Notes under the pieces: model-generated
What the model saw: only the letters and a program-made list of their open reading frames with translations
Databases searched by the model: none
What the model was told of the DNA's origin: nothing
NCBI GenBank assembly: GCA_016617855.1
Contig: JAECUM010016822.1
Location: 1-64,000 of the forward strand
Reading direction: 5' to 3'
Length of the DNA stretch: 64,000 bases
From: Megalonaias nervosa
Taxonomy: Eukaryota > Mollusca > Bivalvia > Unionida > Unionidae
Part shown: positions 57,401-59,799 of the stretch, piece after piece
Layout: each line of letters starts with the position of its first letter
Position numbering within the stretch: the first letter of the stretch is position 1
Translations under genes and position numbers: made by a program

Positions 57401-58860
57401 GAAATTATTCGGAATTCTAAACTGGAATATTATTCTTGGTGATTCAACAAGGAACTGTCGACACATCAGGACAAAGCAGGTTACTGCAGATGTCATCACC
57501 TTCCATCTTGGAACTTCATCAGGATTCAAAATGTGATTCACTTAGGACTTTTTATTGATAGGACTATTTATTAATTCTAAGATTAATTTTGGATTAGATT
57601 CATAAACCGTTAAGTACTTTTTCATATTTTTACCTTGTTTTCTAGAGAAATAAATCATTTTGTTAAATTTTACAAAGCTTGTTGGCTTCACTCTTTTCTT
57701 TGTTACTTTTATATTAGCCTAGACATGTAACATATGATAAAAGCATATATTTCAAGTTATGTCAAAATTAGATAAGAAATATGAACTCCAGAGTGGTAAA
57801 AAGGTTAACCAATCAGATGCATGATTACCTCATTAATATGCATGACTGTCACTTGTATTTAAAGTCATCCAAGTTTTTAACTCATTAACCCCTGGTGCCG
57901 CGTTTACGCATCAGGAGGTAGTAGCCTACTTCCGAGCTCTGTAGCGTCAAGGTCATGTATGATACACTAAAGTGGTGGTATTATAGAAAGATAGACAGAT
58001 GTAGCTCTACAATGATACCAACAAATCTGGACGCTCTAGTTGCACTGCAAAATACAGAGGGAAAAATTTTATTTTTTCGACCTGATTTTTTTTCCAGCCA
58101 AAATTTGCCCGTGGTCAGAATCTGATTTTGTGTCCGGATTGTAGACTTTTTGGCCTCAGATCTAAGGCAGACTGGTCAGAACTGCACACAGACAGGTGAA
58201 CCTTTGCAAAAAGTAGGATAAGATGGGCATTTGGAATAAAGAGTGGTCTCGATACGAAACTGATGGGTCCATTAAGCAAAATAAATTTAAAAAAAATAAA
58301 TAAAGAACTCCAACTTTTACCCTTCTGCTCATGGGCAAGCGAAATAGCCAATGAAAAACAATGTTTCTGACACAACTAGGCATTAGGTTAACTGGAAATC
58401 TCTTGCAAGTCGATGTATTAGGATGCATTCAGAAACAACCCCCATGAAGTGTTTCCTACTTGCATTTCAGGCTAAAACGACAAAAACCTCCAGGGGTTAA
58501 TGAGCTAATGACATAAACCTATATTCCAATCTTGGCTAAAAGCAAATATGGATTCCAGAATATGGATGGATGTATGATGGATGCAGGGCCATACCATAAG
58601 CTCATATGGCCAATTAACATAGTAGACACACAATAATTTTTTTTTTTAGGTAACAGATCTAGGTGAAAACATGCAAATTTATATAAATAAATCAAGTCCA
58701 TTTCTTTTGGTGCTAGATCTAGCTGATGACATGTAAATTTATATAAATAAACAAATAAAACTTACCGCCTCAAGACAATCTTTACTGTTGGAGTCTGCAG
58801 ACCTTTGATGATAGATGATGCATTCAAATGACTTCGTCCCACCAACACATGACCATTTAC
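3522..58860 (-). CDS. MPDZ: Multi-PDZ scaffold protein, MPDZ/PATJ type (partial gene, 7 internal exons)
   Basis: Seven minus-strand exons (58766-58860, 49750-49816, 43971-44087, 19799-19897, 7986-8060, 5060-5180, 3522-3694) join without a frame break into 249 codons; exon lengths are 95, 67, 117, 99, 75, 121 and 173 nt, and all junction phases agree. The product covers the end of one PDZ ([16 protein letters not shown]), a linker, a full PDZ (GLGFAI carboxylate loop, then VGDQILEV, then [16 protein letters not shown]), a second linker, and the start of another PDZ ([13 protein letters not shown], then [17 protein letters not shown]). From known family members, MPDZ and PATJ are cytoplasmic scaffolds at cell junctions that bind C-terminal tails through PDZ grooves. 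Order and wording fit MPDZ PDZ8-9-10 better than PATJ, judged from memory of the vertebrate proteins. Introns run from 1.4 to 24 kb. Start and stop codons lie outside the window. Confidence 0.92.
4523..4700. mobile_element. Small TIR element (pogo/Tigger-like MITE)
   Basis: The left end CAGTAAAACCTGTCATGGGA preceded by TA is mirrored at the right end by GACAGGTTCTATTA; further in, GAGACCA on the left faces TGGTCTTTC on the right. The CAGTAAAACC-type end with TA target is typical of pogo-like MITEs. It is 178 bp, non-coding; the interior repeats 'gagagaccacctgt' several times. Confidence 0.6.
5060..5180 (-). CDS. MPDZ: Exon: PDZ alpha-B helix and last strand, then linker
   Basis: The 121-nt exon has acceptor (T-rich)CTTTTCAG and donor CCAG/GTGAAT. 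It reads [20 protein letters not shown], which completes the PDZ domain, then a Ser-rich linker [20 protein letters not shown]. One leftover base G pairs with GA of the next exon to give Gly. AIEIL is the alpha-B helix and TVRLKV the final beta strand, both typical of PDZ domains in MPDZ/PATJ. Confidence 0.93.
5325..5482. repeat. Minisatellite (about 45-bp unit) interrupted by a SINE
   Basis: Units of 'ccttgtatcctaaaagggga' plus 'agtcagcaattaaatttagt'. The array continues at 5812-5855 beyond the SINE, so the SINE landed inside it. Confidence 0.8.
5483..5808 (-). mobile_element. tRNA-derived SINE, family A
   Basis: The tRNA-like head at the right (minus strand) has A-box-like 'gtggtctagtggttagagc' and B-box-like 'ggttcgaaccc'. 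The body has 'ggactggtcagcctggtgtc' and the tail runs into TG/CA repeats. The flanks carry a probable target-site duplication 'cttccttgtat'/'cttctttgtat'. Not a functional tRNA: no acceptor pairing. The cognate family recurs at 5893, 23966, 43044 and 54013. Confidence 0.85.
5893..6213 (+). mobile_element. tRNA-derived SINE, family A (head-to-head with the previous copy)
   Basis: The head 'cagtggcctagtggttagag' with 'gggttcaaacccgtggc'-like B box is at the left, and the body matches the 5483-5808 copy in reverse. Flanks show 'actgatggatgga' and 'attgatggatgga', a likely target-site duplication. With its neighbour it forms an inverted pair about 85 bp apart. Confidence 0.87.
6214..6290. repeat. 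(ATGG)n-rich stretch
   Basis: Imperfect GATG/GGAC tetramers, with a clean (ATGG) core at about 6248-6272. Confidence 0.8.
6525..6765. repeat. Minisatellite, about 31-37-bp unit
   Basis: About seven units of 'gggttattgtgaattgacct' with 'acaatcagagaa'. Confidence 0.85.
7084..7302. mobile_element. Foldback element F with nested palindromes
   Basis: The ends are TACCATATATACTtgGTTATAAG at left and CTTACAAGTGAGTACATATGGTA at right, mirror images of each other. Inside, 'agatctgagtctgtgaagtt' and 'cagatcctgatctgctc' form further hairpins around a central spacer. Other copies: 27509, 28318, 33039, 40915, 53009. No coding. Confidence 0.75.
7378..7905. repeat. Minisatellite, about 33-bp unit, about 16 copies
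   Basis: Units of 'ctgttatacctgattatact' with 'ggataattaaaa'. It ends about 80 bases downstream of the donor of the 7986-8060 exon. Confidence 0.92.
7986..8060 (-). CDS. MPDZ: Exon: PDZ GD-x-IL segment (PDZ9-like)
   Basis: The exon has 25 codons in phase 0. The acceptor follows a very long poly-T tract on the minus strand (the A-run at 8064-8091 of the plus strand), then CAG/AATGGC. It reads [20 protein letters not shown] then VPYDK: beta-4 with the conserved GDQILEV and the approach to the alpha-B helix. Donor is AAA/GTATGT. It joins ASQ of the previous exon and AIEIL of the next, giving an unbroken PDZ. A 33-bp minisatellite begins about 75 bases downstream of the donor. Confidence 0.93.
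8304..8443 (+). mobile_element. tRNA-derived SINE of another family, degraded
   Basis: 'tagctcagctgggagaaaat' resembles an A box, followed by 'cagactcctaatcta' in anticodon-loop position and a damaged B box. The body 'actttgggaaaggcatatac' and 'tcccatttcctcagcc' is a common SINE body pattern. A hAT-like MITE abuts its 3' end. Confidence 0.55.
8445..8618. mobile_element. hAT-like MITE
   Basis: The left end CAGTGGTTGCCAACCC faces the right end GGTTGGGAACCACTA, the classic hAT 'CAGTGGTTCCCAACC' type. No convincing 8-bp target duplication is left. Interior is non-coding. Confidence 0.65.
9165..9428. repeat. Minisatellite, 34-bp unit, inside element G
   Basis: Seven nearly identical units of 'accattcattcagtaaaaac' with 'cccatgctgctatg', a segment of the element's own tile. 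Confidence 0.92.
9664..9906. mobile_element. hAT MITE
   Basis: The left end CAGGGGTCTCAAACACACAT and right end GATTTGAGTTTGGGAACCCTG are inverted copies. The flanks 'aactacaa'/'aactagac' are a decayed 8-bp duplication; other copies of element G read 'actagac' unbroken at this point. Same family as 21232-21405. Confidence 0.8.
10063..11690. other. Intron sequence without recognised elements
   Basis: AT-rich intron (between the GLGF and GDQIL exons). No coding exon, RNA gene or clear repeat seen; a TATAAATAG motif at about 10481 has no supporting context. Confidence 0.5.
11695..11830. repeat. Minisatellite, about 27-30-bp unit
   Basis: Four to five units of 'gaggggtaaatttgacatgt' plus 'tgatgt'. 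Confidence 0.8.
12013..12310. repeat. Minisatellite, 39-bp unit, about 7 copies
   Basis: Unit 'atgccttttactctgggtta' plus 'caatagccagggaataccc'. Since 39 is a multiple of three, one plus frame is open over 87 codons with a repeated [13 protein letters not shown]; no exon signals or further coding support it as a protein. Confidence 0.92.
12735..14490. repeat. Large G-rich minisatellite, about 43-bp unit, about 40 copies
   Basis: The unit is roughly 'ggggtagaggtgcagtcctc' then 'tcatctaggggttttggggc' then 'aaa', with many substitutions and small length changes. G-tracts recur in the order GGGG-TTTT-GGGG-CAAA-GGGG, so the plus strand could form G-quadruplexes; the gene's transcript would carry the C-rich strand. 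Short open frames in both strands are by-products of the repeat. Confidence 0.93.
14596..14872 (-). mobile_element. tRNA-derived SINE, family B
   Basis: On the minus strand the head reads 'gagtggccgagtggtctaaa', an A box like tRNA-Leu/Ser, then 'gtgggttcgagtct', a B box, then a body with 'agctactggcaagctttctc' in reverse and a (GTT)n tail at the left. Perfect 12-bp target-site duplication 'ggttgtcattgg' at 14584-14595 and 14873-14884. Confidence 0.92.
14940..15125. repeat. Minisatellite, about 54-bp unit, three copies
   Basis: Units contain 'ggacaaccaaaatacttacc', 'aacaactgtactgatgaatt' and 'tctcaccctt'. Confidence 0.8.
15125..15500. repeat. Minisatellite, about 42-bp unit, about 8 copies
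   Basis: Unit of 'aatgcctggcactacccaca' then 'tatacagcatgtat'. It is open in several frames on both strands, which is an effect of the repeat length. Confidence 0.9.
15500..16980. other. Intron sequence with one (AG)n run
   Basis: The only structured part is the pure (AG)n microsatellite at 16111-16162. No exon or transposon recognised. Confidence 0.6.
16985..17205. repeat. Short array with 'ccaaaattcagtgatgtatg'
   Basis: Four imperfect units of about 55-60 bp holding 'tcagtacttagtatttctgt'. Confidence 0.7.
17330..17900. repeat. Minisatellite, 45-bp unit, about 12 copies
   Basis: Unit 'gtatgaagtatgaatgctag' then 'catttacctatgcttcacat' then 'ccata'. Central units are the most alike. Confidence 0.92.
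17900..19450. other. Intron sequence without recognised elements
   Basis: Unique-looking AT-rich intron. Short minus-strand open frames (18078-18275, 18560-18805, 18994-19349) show no domain and no splice context. Confidence 0.45.
19458..19642. mobile_element. hAT MITE
   Basis: The left end CAGTCTTTTCCAAAGTGTGG and the right end GTTTGGGAAACACTG are of the 'CAGTGTTTCCCAAACT' hAT type. The 8-bp flanks 'ttttatgg' and 'ttttaagg' differ at one base. It lies about 155 bases downstream of the donor of the GLGF exon (19799). Confidence 0.88.
19799..19897 (-). CDS. MPDZ: Exon: PDZ core with GLGF loop (PDZ9-like)
   Basis: This 99-nt exon (33 codons, phase 0 at both ends) reads [20 protein letters not shown] then [17 protein letters not shown] is the textbook PDZ carboxylate-binding loop; [11 protein letters not shown] is the beta-3 strand and alpha-A turn. 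The acceptor is CTTTCTGTTTCAG/GG and the donor CAG/GTTTGC. Just upstream on the minus strand lies a 69-bp tandem copy of the acceptor and the first part of the exon, which gives a second AG in the same frame (see 19898-19966). Compared with vertebrate MPDZ PDZ9, which as remembered has GLGIAI, the loop here is the stricter GLGF form. Confidence 0.93.
19898..19966 (-). other. Duplicated splice acceptor and exon start, in frame (possible alternative exon extension)
   Basis: A 69-bp tandem duplication (19875-19943 against 19944-20012, a few mismatches) copies the acceptor and first 20 or so coding bases of the GLGF exon. The outer copy keeps CACTGTTTCAG before GGTCCAGCAGGTCTGGG. If splicing used the outer AG (exon start at 19966), 23 extra codons would be added without a stop: [13 protein letters not shown], then [10 protein letters not shown], then the normal GPAGLGFAI. 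69 is a multiple of three, so the reading frame is kept. Whether it is used cannot be told from the sequence; the inner site has a longer pyrimidine tract. Confidence 0.6.
20035..20165 (-). mobile_element. Possible tRNA-derived SINE remnant
   Basis: On the minus strand 'gccctagtggttgaggtatg' resembles an A box and 'gggttcatacc' a B box, at roughly 75-100 bp spacing. No tail or target duplication found; weak. Confidence 0.3.
20310..21012. mobile_element. Tiled element G, copy 2
   Basis: It starts with 'tgttgaaaccatctctgata', carries four degenerate tiles ('gatggccatcatagtggcg', 'atattgga', 'accagatattcatatgaagt'), and ends with the 'cataagatcttctagtcaat' stem and 'ggcagagctaaat'. Confidence 0.6.
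21090..21456. mobile_element. pogo/Tigger-like MITE carrying a nested hAT MITE
   Basis: The outer ends CAGTACTCCCTCATTATAAC and CTTATATTGAGGGAGTTTTG are inverted, flanked by TA on both sides (21088-21089, 21457-21458). The element is about 185 bp once the nested insertion and its duplicated site are removed. Confidence 0.8.
21232..21405. mobile_element. hAT MITE nested in a pogo-like MITE
   Basis: Ends CAGGGGTCTCAAACATGCAG and GTTTGAGTTTGAGAGCCCTG with a perfect 8-bp duplication 'ctctaaca' on each side. Inside, the 'gcccttgggcc' motif occurs twice. Related to 9664-9906. Confidence 0.93.
21460..23960. other. Intron sequence without recognised elements
   Basis: Part of the 24-kb intron between PDZ beta-1 and the GLGF loop. 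It holds a small array at 22065-22170 ('tttctgtcaaagttgaaagg') and a doubled 'ccttctgccaatatgtgta' at 23340-23390. Open frames at 22952-23155 and 23397-23717 have no domain. Confidence 0.45.
23966..24264 (-). mobile_element. tRNA-derived SINE, family A
   Basis: The head at the right (minus) has 'ggcctagtggttagagcatc' and 'gggttcaaacccgg'-like B box in reverse; body shares 'cctgacaccaggccgaccag'-type sequence; tail ends in TG repeats. Confidence 0.85.
24485..25095. repeat. Minisatellite, about 55-60-bp unit, about 11 copies
   Basis: Diverged units of 'tgatgtgagaacagcctgat', 'tacacatgtgtaccatagtc' and 'tatgtggata'. Confidence 0.88.
25548..25655. repeat. Minisatellite, about 42-bp unit, three copies
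   Basis: Units with 'aatgattccatgttaatgca' and 'tgatgccttaggaaatatga'. Confidence 0.85.
25690..26070. repeat. Minisatellite, 31-bp unit, about 12 copies
   Basis: Unit 'attgtatactctactgttgg' then 'catttacaaac'; the middle copies are nearly identical. Confidence 0.93.
26630..26845. repeat. Minisatellite, about 30-bp unit, 7 copies
   Basis: Unit 'ccatttggcatgtcaagtta' then 'aaatgattaa'. Confidence 0.92.
26850..27505. other. Intron sequence without recognised elements
   Basis: A short (GGAT)n at about 27008-27022 is the only regular pattern seen. Confidence 0.5.
27509..27690. mobile_element. Foldback element F, copy 2
   Basis: Left end TACCATACATCCTCACTAAT, right end ACTTATAAGTGAGAATCTATGGTA-type mirror. 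Internal 'ctgccactgaatgtgcagtc' and 'agatctgcagttgcagttgg' form smaller hairpins. Confidence 0.75.
27700..28235. repeat. Minisatellite, about 48-bp unit, about 11 copies
   Basis: Unit of 'gatttggggttgagtgagat', 'aaaattaagtatggcagaac' and 'tattgatc'. Directly follows element F copy 2. Confidence 0.9.
28318..28475. mobile_element. Foldback element F, partial copy 3
   Basis: Shares 'ctgcatagacccagatctgt', 'gttaggactaatcagtagaa' and 'caatggcagatctggtattg' with the other copies; the outer ends are decayed. Confidence 0.6.
28740..29630. repeat. Minisatellite, about 65-70-bp unit, about 10 copies, split by a SINE
   Basis: Units of 'agcatgtggcaaggtcaata', 'ttccctgctttccttctcaa' and 'tgcaatcttaaaacataata'. 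A family B SINE is inserted at 28981-29166. Confidence 0.9.
28981..29166 (+). mobile_element. tRNA-derived SINE, family B, 5'-truncated
   Basis: Starts at the B box (ttcgaatctagaattcggcg), continues with 'agcttgccagtagcttcttg' and 'tcttcctccaccattaatac', ends in (CAA)n. The flanks 'ccagcatgtgg' are duplicated, though the target is itself a repeat unit. Confidence 0.88.
29640..30230. other. Intron sequence without recognised elements
   Basis: No repeat or exon recognised. Confidence 0.45.
30237..30320. repeat. (AT)n(AG)n compound microsatellite
   Basis: About 20 bases of AT followed by about 31 AG units. Long open frames across it on both strands are low-complexity artefacts. Confidence 0.95.
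30428..30478. repeat. (AC)n microsatellite
   Basis: Nearly pure AC run of about 25 units. Confidence 0.95.
31330..32345 (+). pseudogene. Decayed coding-like sequence, perhaps a retroelement or processed remnant
   Basis: Unlike its surroundings this kilobase is richer in GC and reads through short protein-like stretches on the plus strand, each broken by stops or frame shifts: [20 protein letters not shown], then a stop, then [20 protein letters not shown] just before a CAG/GTAAGC donor-like site; later [20 protein letters not shown] and [18 protein letters not shown]. The CP-x-Y pattern followed by basic residues vaguely recalls the tail of LINE reverse transcriptases. I do not recognise the family with confidence. 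Confidence 0.25.
32345..32790. repeat. Minisatellite, about 60-bp unit, about 8 copies
   Basis: Units of 'gaatgtgttccattgtcaat', 'ggacactggtgtaattcaac' and 'cctcagtat'. CATTGTCAATGG forms a small near-palindrome in each unit. Confidence 0.9.
33039..33251. mobile_element. Foldback element F, copy 4
   Basis: The clearest internal hairpin: 'aactgcaaactgcacagacc' against 'gagtctgtgcagtttgttag', and 'cagaccctgatctgcaggtg' against 'tggcagatcaggatc'. Right end 'cttataagtgagtatatata'. Confidence 0.75.
33640..34035. repeat. Two short arrays
   Basis: At 33655-33722 'gaaacaggatctgagtagat' repeats about three times. At 33945-34040 'cagcatccattacaaacaca' repeats three times. Confidence 0.75.
34278..36379. 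mobile_element. 2.1-kb TIR element, pogo/Tigger-like, no intact transposase
   Basis: Ends CAGTGTGACCCCGCTATAGC (left) and GCTATAACACGG-containing CAGTGTGACCCCGCTATAAC (right, reversed) match over about 22 bp, flanked by TA (34276-34277 and 36380-36381) inside a (TATG)n microsatellite. TATAACACG-type subterminal repeats follow on both sides. The end type and TA target fit pogo/Tigger elements. The interior is 2.1 kb with only short open frames and no recognised DDE domain or HTH; a hAT MITE is nested at 34647-34740. Confidence 0.82.
34647..34740. mobile_element. 94-bp hAT MITE nested in the 2.1-kb element
   Basis: The left end CAACGTTCCCTCTAA and right end TTAGAGAGAACACTG are inverted copies. 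Perfect 8-bp duplication 'accatctg' at 34639-34646 and 34741-34748. The interior is CpG-rich (gtgtgcgcgg, tgctgcgcgg, agctgcgcac), unlike the host. Confidence 0.92.
36380..36418. repeat. (TATG)n microsatellite, target of the 2.1-kb element
   Basis: TATG/TACA tetramers forming a palindrome; the other part of the array lies at 34257-34277, on the far side of the insertion. Confidence 0.9.
36420..38395. other. Intron sequence without recognised elements
   Basis: Unique-looking intron. Plus-strand open frames at 36869-37054, 37171-37392 and 37683-37883 show no domain. Confidence 0.45.
38400..39130. mobile_element. Tiled element G, copy 3
   Basis: About five degenerate tiles with 'aaccccatgttggtatgaat', 'ataatggccatattg' and 'ggcaccattttcatttggga'; the end reads 'agacagatgacagatatcag' and 'cttgtccagtagatct'. 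Confidence 0.55.
39165..39766. mobile_element. piggyBac-like MITE B, copy 1
   Basis: TTAA on both sides (39161-39164, 39767-39770). The ends CACATTAACCCCTGGTGCCG and CTCCAGGGGTTAATGTG are inverted over 15 bases. The interior has 'cgcgtttacgcggcaggagg', 'gaactgcacacagacaggtg' and 'gataagatgggcatttggaa'. No coding. Other copies at 39906 and 57881. Confidence 0.82.
39771..39901. mobile_element. TTAA-bounded module A between two copies of MITE B
   Basis: Begins 'tgggtgcattttgatgatgt' and ends 'ttccaaaatccttg' between two TTAA. The same sequence occurs twice in tandem at 54200-54442. Confidence 0.75.
39906..40429. mobile_element. piggyBac-like MITE B, copy 2 (internal deletion)
   Basis: TTAA flanks at 39902-39905 and 40430-40433. 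Compared with copy 1 it lacks about 80 bases after 'gggcatttggaataaag'. Confidence 0.8.
40675..40805. repeat. Minisatellite, about 21-bp unit, 6 copies
   Basis: Unit 'ggttgtaaaagtttgtatgg' plus one base. Confidence 0.88.
40915..41188. mobile_element. Foldback element F, copy 5, with a second partial copy
   Basis: Two units side by side: one from 'gagctgacaagatcttggat' to 'tcagcatacaccatatatg', then 'ttcacttataactgtgtatt' to 'ataagtgagtatatatggta'. Confidence 0.65.
41335..41715. repeat. Minisatellite, about 60-bp unit, 6 copies
   Basis: Units of 'ggatgttgagaccattgaga', 'acaagcaccaagaacaacac' and 'tcccaccctcaacaca'. The minus strand is open for 152 codons through it, an effect of the 60-bp period. 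Confidence 0.9.
41780..43040. other. Intron sequence with an (AAT)n run
   Basis: An (AAT)n at about 42806-42824 is followed by 'gttttatttatagagggtga', a phrase common in dispersed invertebrate repeats. Nothing else recognised. Confidence 0.45.
43044..43288 (+). mobile_element. tRNA-derived SINE, family A, head truncated
   Basis: Starts at 'atgtcataccaaagacttgt', just downstream of where the tRNA-like head should end, then 'ggactggtcggcctggtgtc' and the shared tail 'gttaaagctatgttaaaaat'. Confidence 0.85.
43296..43475. repeat. Minisatellite, about 55-60-bp unit, three copies
   Basis: Units with 'tattccaatccctgtgtact' and 'acagtataactgtttgataa', next to the SINE end. Confidence 0.75.
43971..44087 (-). 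CDS. MPDZ: Exon: linker and first beta strand of PDZ (PDZ9-like)
   Basis: The exon is 117 nt, 39 codons, phase 0 at both ends; acceptor TTCATTTGCAG, donor AAG/GTCAGT. It encodes a Ser/Gly/Lys-rich linker ([20 protein letters not shown]) and then [11 protein letters not shown], which is the beta-1 strand that precedes the GLGF loop. The next exon (19799-19897) begins at GPAGLGF, so the PDZ domain is cut by an intron of about 24 kb between beta-1 and the carboxylate-binding loop. The linker carries many Ser/Thr residues, which may be phosphorylated (inference). Confidence 0.9.
44495..44875. repeat. Degenerate array of 'actcactgacagtacaaata'
   Basis: About 18 irregular short units of 18-25 bp. 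Lies about 410 bases upstream of the exon acceptor at 44087 (minus strand). Confidence 0.8.
44955..45110. repeat. Minisatellite, about 55-bp unit, three copies
   Basis: Units with 'tttgaagatcatcaagaatg' and 'attttgtctttaattgcttg'. Confidence 0.82.
45130..46220. other. Intron sequence without recognised elements
   Basis: A doubled segment 'agtatttgctttggacaagc' (45640-45730) is the only regularity. Confidence 0.45.
46235..46468 (+). mobile_element. tRNA-derived SINE, family B
   Basis: Head 'ggccgagtggtctaaagcgc', B box 'gtgggttcaagtctc', body 'ccagtagcttctcgtaggtc' and tail (CAACAG)n. Perfect 12-bp duplication 'actggatccagg' at 46223-46234 and 46469-46480. Confidence 0.93.
46480..47900. other. 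Intron sequence without recognised elements
   Basis: No exon, RNA or clear repeat recognised. Confidence 0.45.
47910..48955. repeat. Minisatellite, about 45-60-bp unit, about 16 copies, split by a SINE
   Basis: Units of 'catatacactagtactatat', 'cctcatagccctgtggtcat' and variants (aagactatatccacaatgcc). Pairs of unlike units alternate at 48340-48900, a higher-order pattern. Confidence 0.9.
48036..48296 (-). mobile_element. tRNA-derived SINE, family B, inside a minisatellite
   Basis: The (GTT)n tail is at the left, the head 'gtggcctagtggtctaaagt' at the right in reverse. Flanks 'agccctgtggt' on both sides, though the host array repeats this word. Confidence 0.9.
49200..49335. repeat. Short array of 'gttatactgatataatacat'
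   Basis: Four units of about 31 bp with 'taatactgcat'. Confidence 0.8.
49750..49816 (-). CDS. MPDZ: Exon: inter-PDZ linker
   Basis: This 67-nt exon lies between acceptor TCTAATCTTGCAG and donor GTAAGT. Its first base completes the split Arg codon; the rest reads [20 protein letters not shown] then KA. There is no domain here: it follows directly on the last beta strand of the preceding PDZ ([16 protein letters not shown]), as in MPDZ where a basic, then acidic linker follows. It ends in phase 0. The other two frames also lack long opens, so the choice rests on phase agreement with both neighbours and on the good donor and acceptor. Being short, it could be skipped in some transcripts, but a 67-nt skip would shift the frame. 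Confidence 0.82.
49976..51000. mobile_element. Tiled element G, copy 4 (longest clear copy)
   Basis: The start 'gaaaagaattaccaggaatt' matches copies 1 and 5. Six tiles of about 140-150 bp follow, each with 'aagattttcaagatggctgc', 'ggccatattggat', 'ggcaccattttca', 'catcataagaagt' and 'tatgaccatccattcagg'. The end has 'atgaatgtgtgtataatgtt', then stem CTGGT-TATG-ACCAG and 'tagagctaaaat'. No coding. It starts about 160 bases beyond the acceptor of the exon at 49816. Confidence 0.68.
51340..51945. repeat. Minisatellite, 40-bp unit, about 14 copies, nearly identical
   Basis: Unit 'tgaattattgtatctgacac' then 'agttacaagactatcattaa'. Most copies are identical, a mark of recent expansion or strong homogenisation. 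It lies between two copies of element G. Units are contiguous with no spacers, so this is not a CRISPR array. Confidence 0.95.
51944..52330. mobile_element. Tiled element G, copy 5 (short)
   Basis: Starts 'aaaaggaatttctaggaatt', has about one and a half tiles ('aagatttgcaagacagcctg', 'ggcaccatttttctttatga'), then the shared right end 'agaccataggataaatgtgt'. Confidence 0.62.
52320..53000. other. Intron sequence; (GGAT)-type tract then no recognised element
   Basis: 52330-52390 holds GATGGAC/GATGGAT tetramers. The rest shows nothing recognisable. Confidence 0.45.
53009..53216. mobile_element. Foldback element F, copy 6
   Basis: Left end TACCATATACGATCACTTAT with 'aagtcaggtccaactg'; right end 'cttacatgcgagtatatact'. 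Internal 'gaccctgacctgctgttgca' faces 'agcagatcagagtctatgtt'. Confidence 0.72.
53828..53976 (-). repeat. (GT)n tract and partial tandem copy of a SINE end
   Basis: (GT)n at 53856-53897 followed by the tail of SINE family A up to 'cagtttacagtgatgtt'. The stretch 'gataaaagctaacttgtgta' then restarts, so target and SINE tail were duplicated together. Confidence 0.75.
54013..54580 (-). mobile_element. tRNA-derived SINE, family A, interrupted by a TTAA element
   Basis: Head in reverse at the right ('gtggcctaagtggttagagt', 'agttcgaactgcgg'), body and tail at the left. It is cut between 'cctcttaatg' and 'ctgagaaccaag' by 243 bp at 54200-54442. Flanks 'gtgtatagatgg' occur on both sides, a likely target duplication. 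Confidence 0.87.
54200..54442. mobile_element. TTAA-flanked insertion made of two A modules, inside a SINE
   Basis: TTAA at 54196-54199 and 54443-54446 is a clean duplication of one TTAA of the host SINE. Inside, 'tgggtgaagtttgatgatgt' occurs twice, about 135 bp apart, separated by TTAA. The right end CCAGGGGTTAATGAG matches the end of MITE B. Confidence 0.88.
54796..55042 (-). mobile_element. tRNA-derived SINE, family B, older copy
   Basis: Body 'gggctatatatggcagtcat' and head 'gatcgaatggtcaaaagcac' in reverse, more diverged than other copies. Perfect 12-bp duplication 'gttactggtatg' at 54784-54795 and 55043-55054. Confidence 0.9.
55055..56847. other. Intron sequence without recognised elements
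   Basis: AT-rich. A plus-strand open frame at 55508-55747 (79 codons) shows no domain and no exon context. Confidence 0.45.
56852..57732. mobile_element. Probable solo LTR (881 bp)
   Basis: Starts TGTTATGTATATGTAATTTA and ends GCCTAGACATGTAACA, so TG...CA with short inverted ends (TGTTA/TAACA). Flanked by TATG on both sides (56848-56851 and 57733-57736). An AATAAA signal at about 57649 lies near the right end, as in an R-U5 region on the plus strand. No coding region, primer-binding site or second LTR is seen nearby. Confidence 0.55.
57881..58504. mobile_element. piggyBac-like MITE B, copy 3
   Basis: Left flank TTAA (57877-57880), right flank CTAA (58505-58508). Ends CTCATTAACCCCTGGTGCCG and CTCCAGGGGTTAATGAG are inverted. 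Full length, 624 bp, aligned with copy 1 across the interior. Confidence 0.82.
58766..58860 (-). CDS. MPDZ: Exon: C-terminal end of a PDZ domain (PDZ8-like)
   Basis: On the minus strand a polypyrimidine-poor acceptor (ATATTTACAG) precedes GTA AAT GGT, and the exon ends in CG before GTAAGT. The 31 full codons read [20 protein letters not shown] and continue [11 protein letters not shown], the usual PDZ ending: the 'VNG' strand, the alpha-B helix, and the last beta strand. The last two bases (CG) are completed by the first base of the next exon to give Arg. The preceding half of this PDZ (the GLGF loop and GDxLLE strand) is not found between here and 64000, so that exon lies beyond the window. 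The partly matching vertebrate segment, as remembered, is the end of MPDZ PDZ8 (GRSHQNASSIIK). Confidence 0.92.
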
Positions 58861-58869
58861 CTGTAAATA

Positions 58870-59185
58870 TTGAGTCATTTTGTATTTACAGTGATCCTTC
58901 ACTATAAATACTCTAAGTACACTGCTACCAAATTTATTTCACTGTATGTTCTTGTCTCATGAAAACTATTATTAGGATCTATTCCATAACTGACAATTTA
59001 GAGGGGAAATTTGTAAGGGGGGAGTTAACGAAGAAACAAAGGAGGACTTTATAATAAATTCAGTGATTTTTGCTCATGTTTGATTTTGTGAATCTTTTTT
59101 GTTTTTACTGCTGAATTCGAAATAAGAAATATTTTCAAATATCTCAAATGAAGAAAATCTGAGATGTTGAGATATTTAGAGATAG
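58870..59185. other. Intron sequence upstream of the first exon
   Basis: Nothing recognised; the preceding exon of the PDZ is not here. Confidence 0.45.
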
Positions 59186-59189
59186 TGGG

Positions 59190-59780
59190 GCCAGATTCAC
59201 ATGTACACTAAAGTTTCATTAAAATATTTTCATTGATTAAAAAGTTATACCTGTACATGGATGGAGATCACTGATCTGTATTTTTCACTTGCTGTGACCC
59301 TGACTTGAGACATGGCTTTTGTATCTGACACAATGTATGATCATGATATACAACTGGTTAAAGTTTCATAAAAGTGTCTAAAATCTACTGGGCAAGGATA
59401 GAAGTCAAAGTTACATTTCGTTGTAGTGACCTTCACTTGAGGCATGGATCATTTCTATGGTATAAGACACACTGTCTATACAAGATATATTACTTGCAAA
59501 ACTTTTATTACTTTTAGTAAAATATCTTAGTGATTAAAAAGTTACGTCTCAGACAATGTTACATGTCATTGAATTGCATTTCTTTTCTAGCTGTGACCTT
59601 GATTTTGAGTCTGGGACATGGCTATGGTATGTTATACACTGTCTATTAAGATACATACTTAGGAAATGTTTCATGAAACATCTTGAGTGGTTCAAAGGTT
59701 ACACTGCAGACAAACATACAAGTCACAAAATTACATTTTCCCTTGCTGTAACCTTGACAATTAGGTAGATGGCATGGCTA
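59190..59780. repeat. Dispersed-type repeat, about 165-bp unit, three to four diverged copies
   Basis: Each unit has 'gctgtgaccttgacttgaga', 'catggctatggtatgttata', 'cactgtctat' and 'aagtttcataaaa'. Similar phrases are common in molluscan genomes (from general knowledge). Confidence 0.65.
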
Positions 59781-59799
59781 TGGTATGCAACACACAACC

